From assembly GCF_030758975.1 (NCBI RefSeq), contig NZ_CP132359.1, forward strand, positions 4,777,881 through 4,841,880: 64,000 nt of DNA, given 5' to 3'. Both the position numbers and the translations under genes were made by a program. Positions 63,767-64,000 of this stretch are shown here, piece after piece (the first letter of the stretch is position 1; every line of letters starts with the position of its first letter). A model generated the notes under the pieces. It did no database searches and was not told the origin of the DNA. It worked only from the letters and a program-made list of their open reading frames with translations. Origin of the DNA: Bosea beijingensis (GTDB lineage: Bacteria > Pseudomonadota > Alphaproteobacteria > Rhizobiales > Beijerinckiaceae).

Positions 63767-63859
63767 CGTCATGGTCGGGCTTGTCCCGACCATCCACGTC
63801 TTCGCCGGGCGACGATCGTGTTCAAGACGTGGATGCTCGCCACAAGGGCGAGCATGACG
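63767..63859. repeat. cruciform palindromic repeat, family B
   Basis: Outer ends CGTCAT and ATGACG are complementary. Inside lie GGTCGGGCTTGTCCCGACC, the pair ATCCACGTCTT/AAGACGTGGAT, and GCTCG...CGAGC, giving a three-arm or cruciform fold. It begins 12 bp after the peptidase stop. This type is familiar from Bradyrhizobium-like genomes. Confidence 0.75.
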
Positions 63860-63878
63860 CTCAAAAAAACAAACCGCG

Positions 63879-63992
63879 GGTCATCCCGGACAAGCCGCGC
63901 AGCGGCGCCGATTCGGGATCCATGCCGGAACCTTCATCGGGAGCGCTCCGGAATGGATCCCGGATCTCCGCTTCGCTCCGCCCGGGATGACG
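63879..63992. repeat. dispersed palindromic repeat, family A, copy 3
   Basis: Starts GGTCATCCCGG and ends CCGGGATGACG, with GGATCCATGCCGG and GGAATGGATCCCGGATC inside, matching copies at 6084 and 11866. It lies 19 bp after the family-B element, near the right edge of the window. Confidence 0.85.
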
Positions 63993-64000
63993 GCGTGGTT

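Overview
The window is GC-rich DNA from an alphaproteobacterium, most likely a member of the Hyphomicrobiales (Rhizobiales); the gene set and dispersed repeats would fit Bosea or a close relative, but the sequence alone does not fix the genus. Supporting signs are the divK-pleD pair, an EipB-type envelope protein, a bacteriophytochrome with its heme oxygenase, a ClpS/ClpA pair, frequent TTG/GTG starts with 1-8 nt overlaps, and short palindromic repeats with GTCATCCCGG termini.

Layout. 1-8.3 kb: the 5' part of uvrB (running off the left edge), a single-chain MmeI-like restriction-modification enzyme, a DUF2945 protein, an HI0933-like flavoprotein, a YnfA membrane protein and a Na/Pi cotransporter. 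8.4-15.9 kb: a minus-strand six-gene operon (SDR, inositol-dehydrogenase-like oxidoreductase, inositol monophosphatase, periplasmic binding protein, double permease, ATPase) with an exact GGAA-N6-TTCC palindrome in front, the reported IolR motif of rhizobia. I read it as uptake and breakdown of a phosphorylated polyol, perhaps an inositol phosphate, although its transporter would usually be called iron(III) transport. 16-19.6 kb: a sigma-54-type promoter, a peptide ABC binding-protein gene and a bphO-bphP operon. Both convergent genes, the binding protein and bphP, lose their 3' ends at one shared junction near 17.41 kb. 19.7-22.4 kb: a radical SAM/UdgX DNA-modification or repair pair.

23.5-34.6 kb is a catabolic island: amidase, ureidoglycolate-lyase-like protein, TRAP transporter, LysR regulator, hydantoinase A/B pair and a uronate-dehydrogenase-like enzyme. 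34.7-48.6 kb is mixed chromosomal core: an OpgG/D glucan protein, pleD/divK, DUF3572-dinB, eipB, a tightly overlapping ridA-GDPD-GNAT-hypothetical run, a HIT protein, an ECF41 sigma module with a matching promoter, and azlCD. 48.5-63.8 kb is housekeeping: clpA/clpS with an inverted-repeat element between them, kdsA, an MFS carrier, queF, enolase, a DMT exporter, tgt, YffB, a GST, a 2H phosphoesterase and an M20 peptidase. The window ends in two adjacent palindromic repeats of different families.

No rRNA, tRNA, CRISPR array, transposase or prophage gene was recognised. Most alternative-frame ORFs, including several over 500 codons, are GC-driven shadows of the genes listed.
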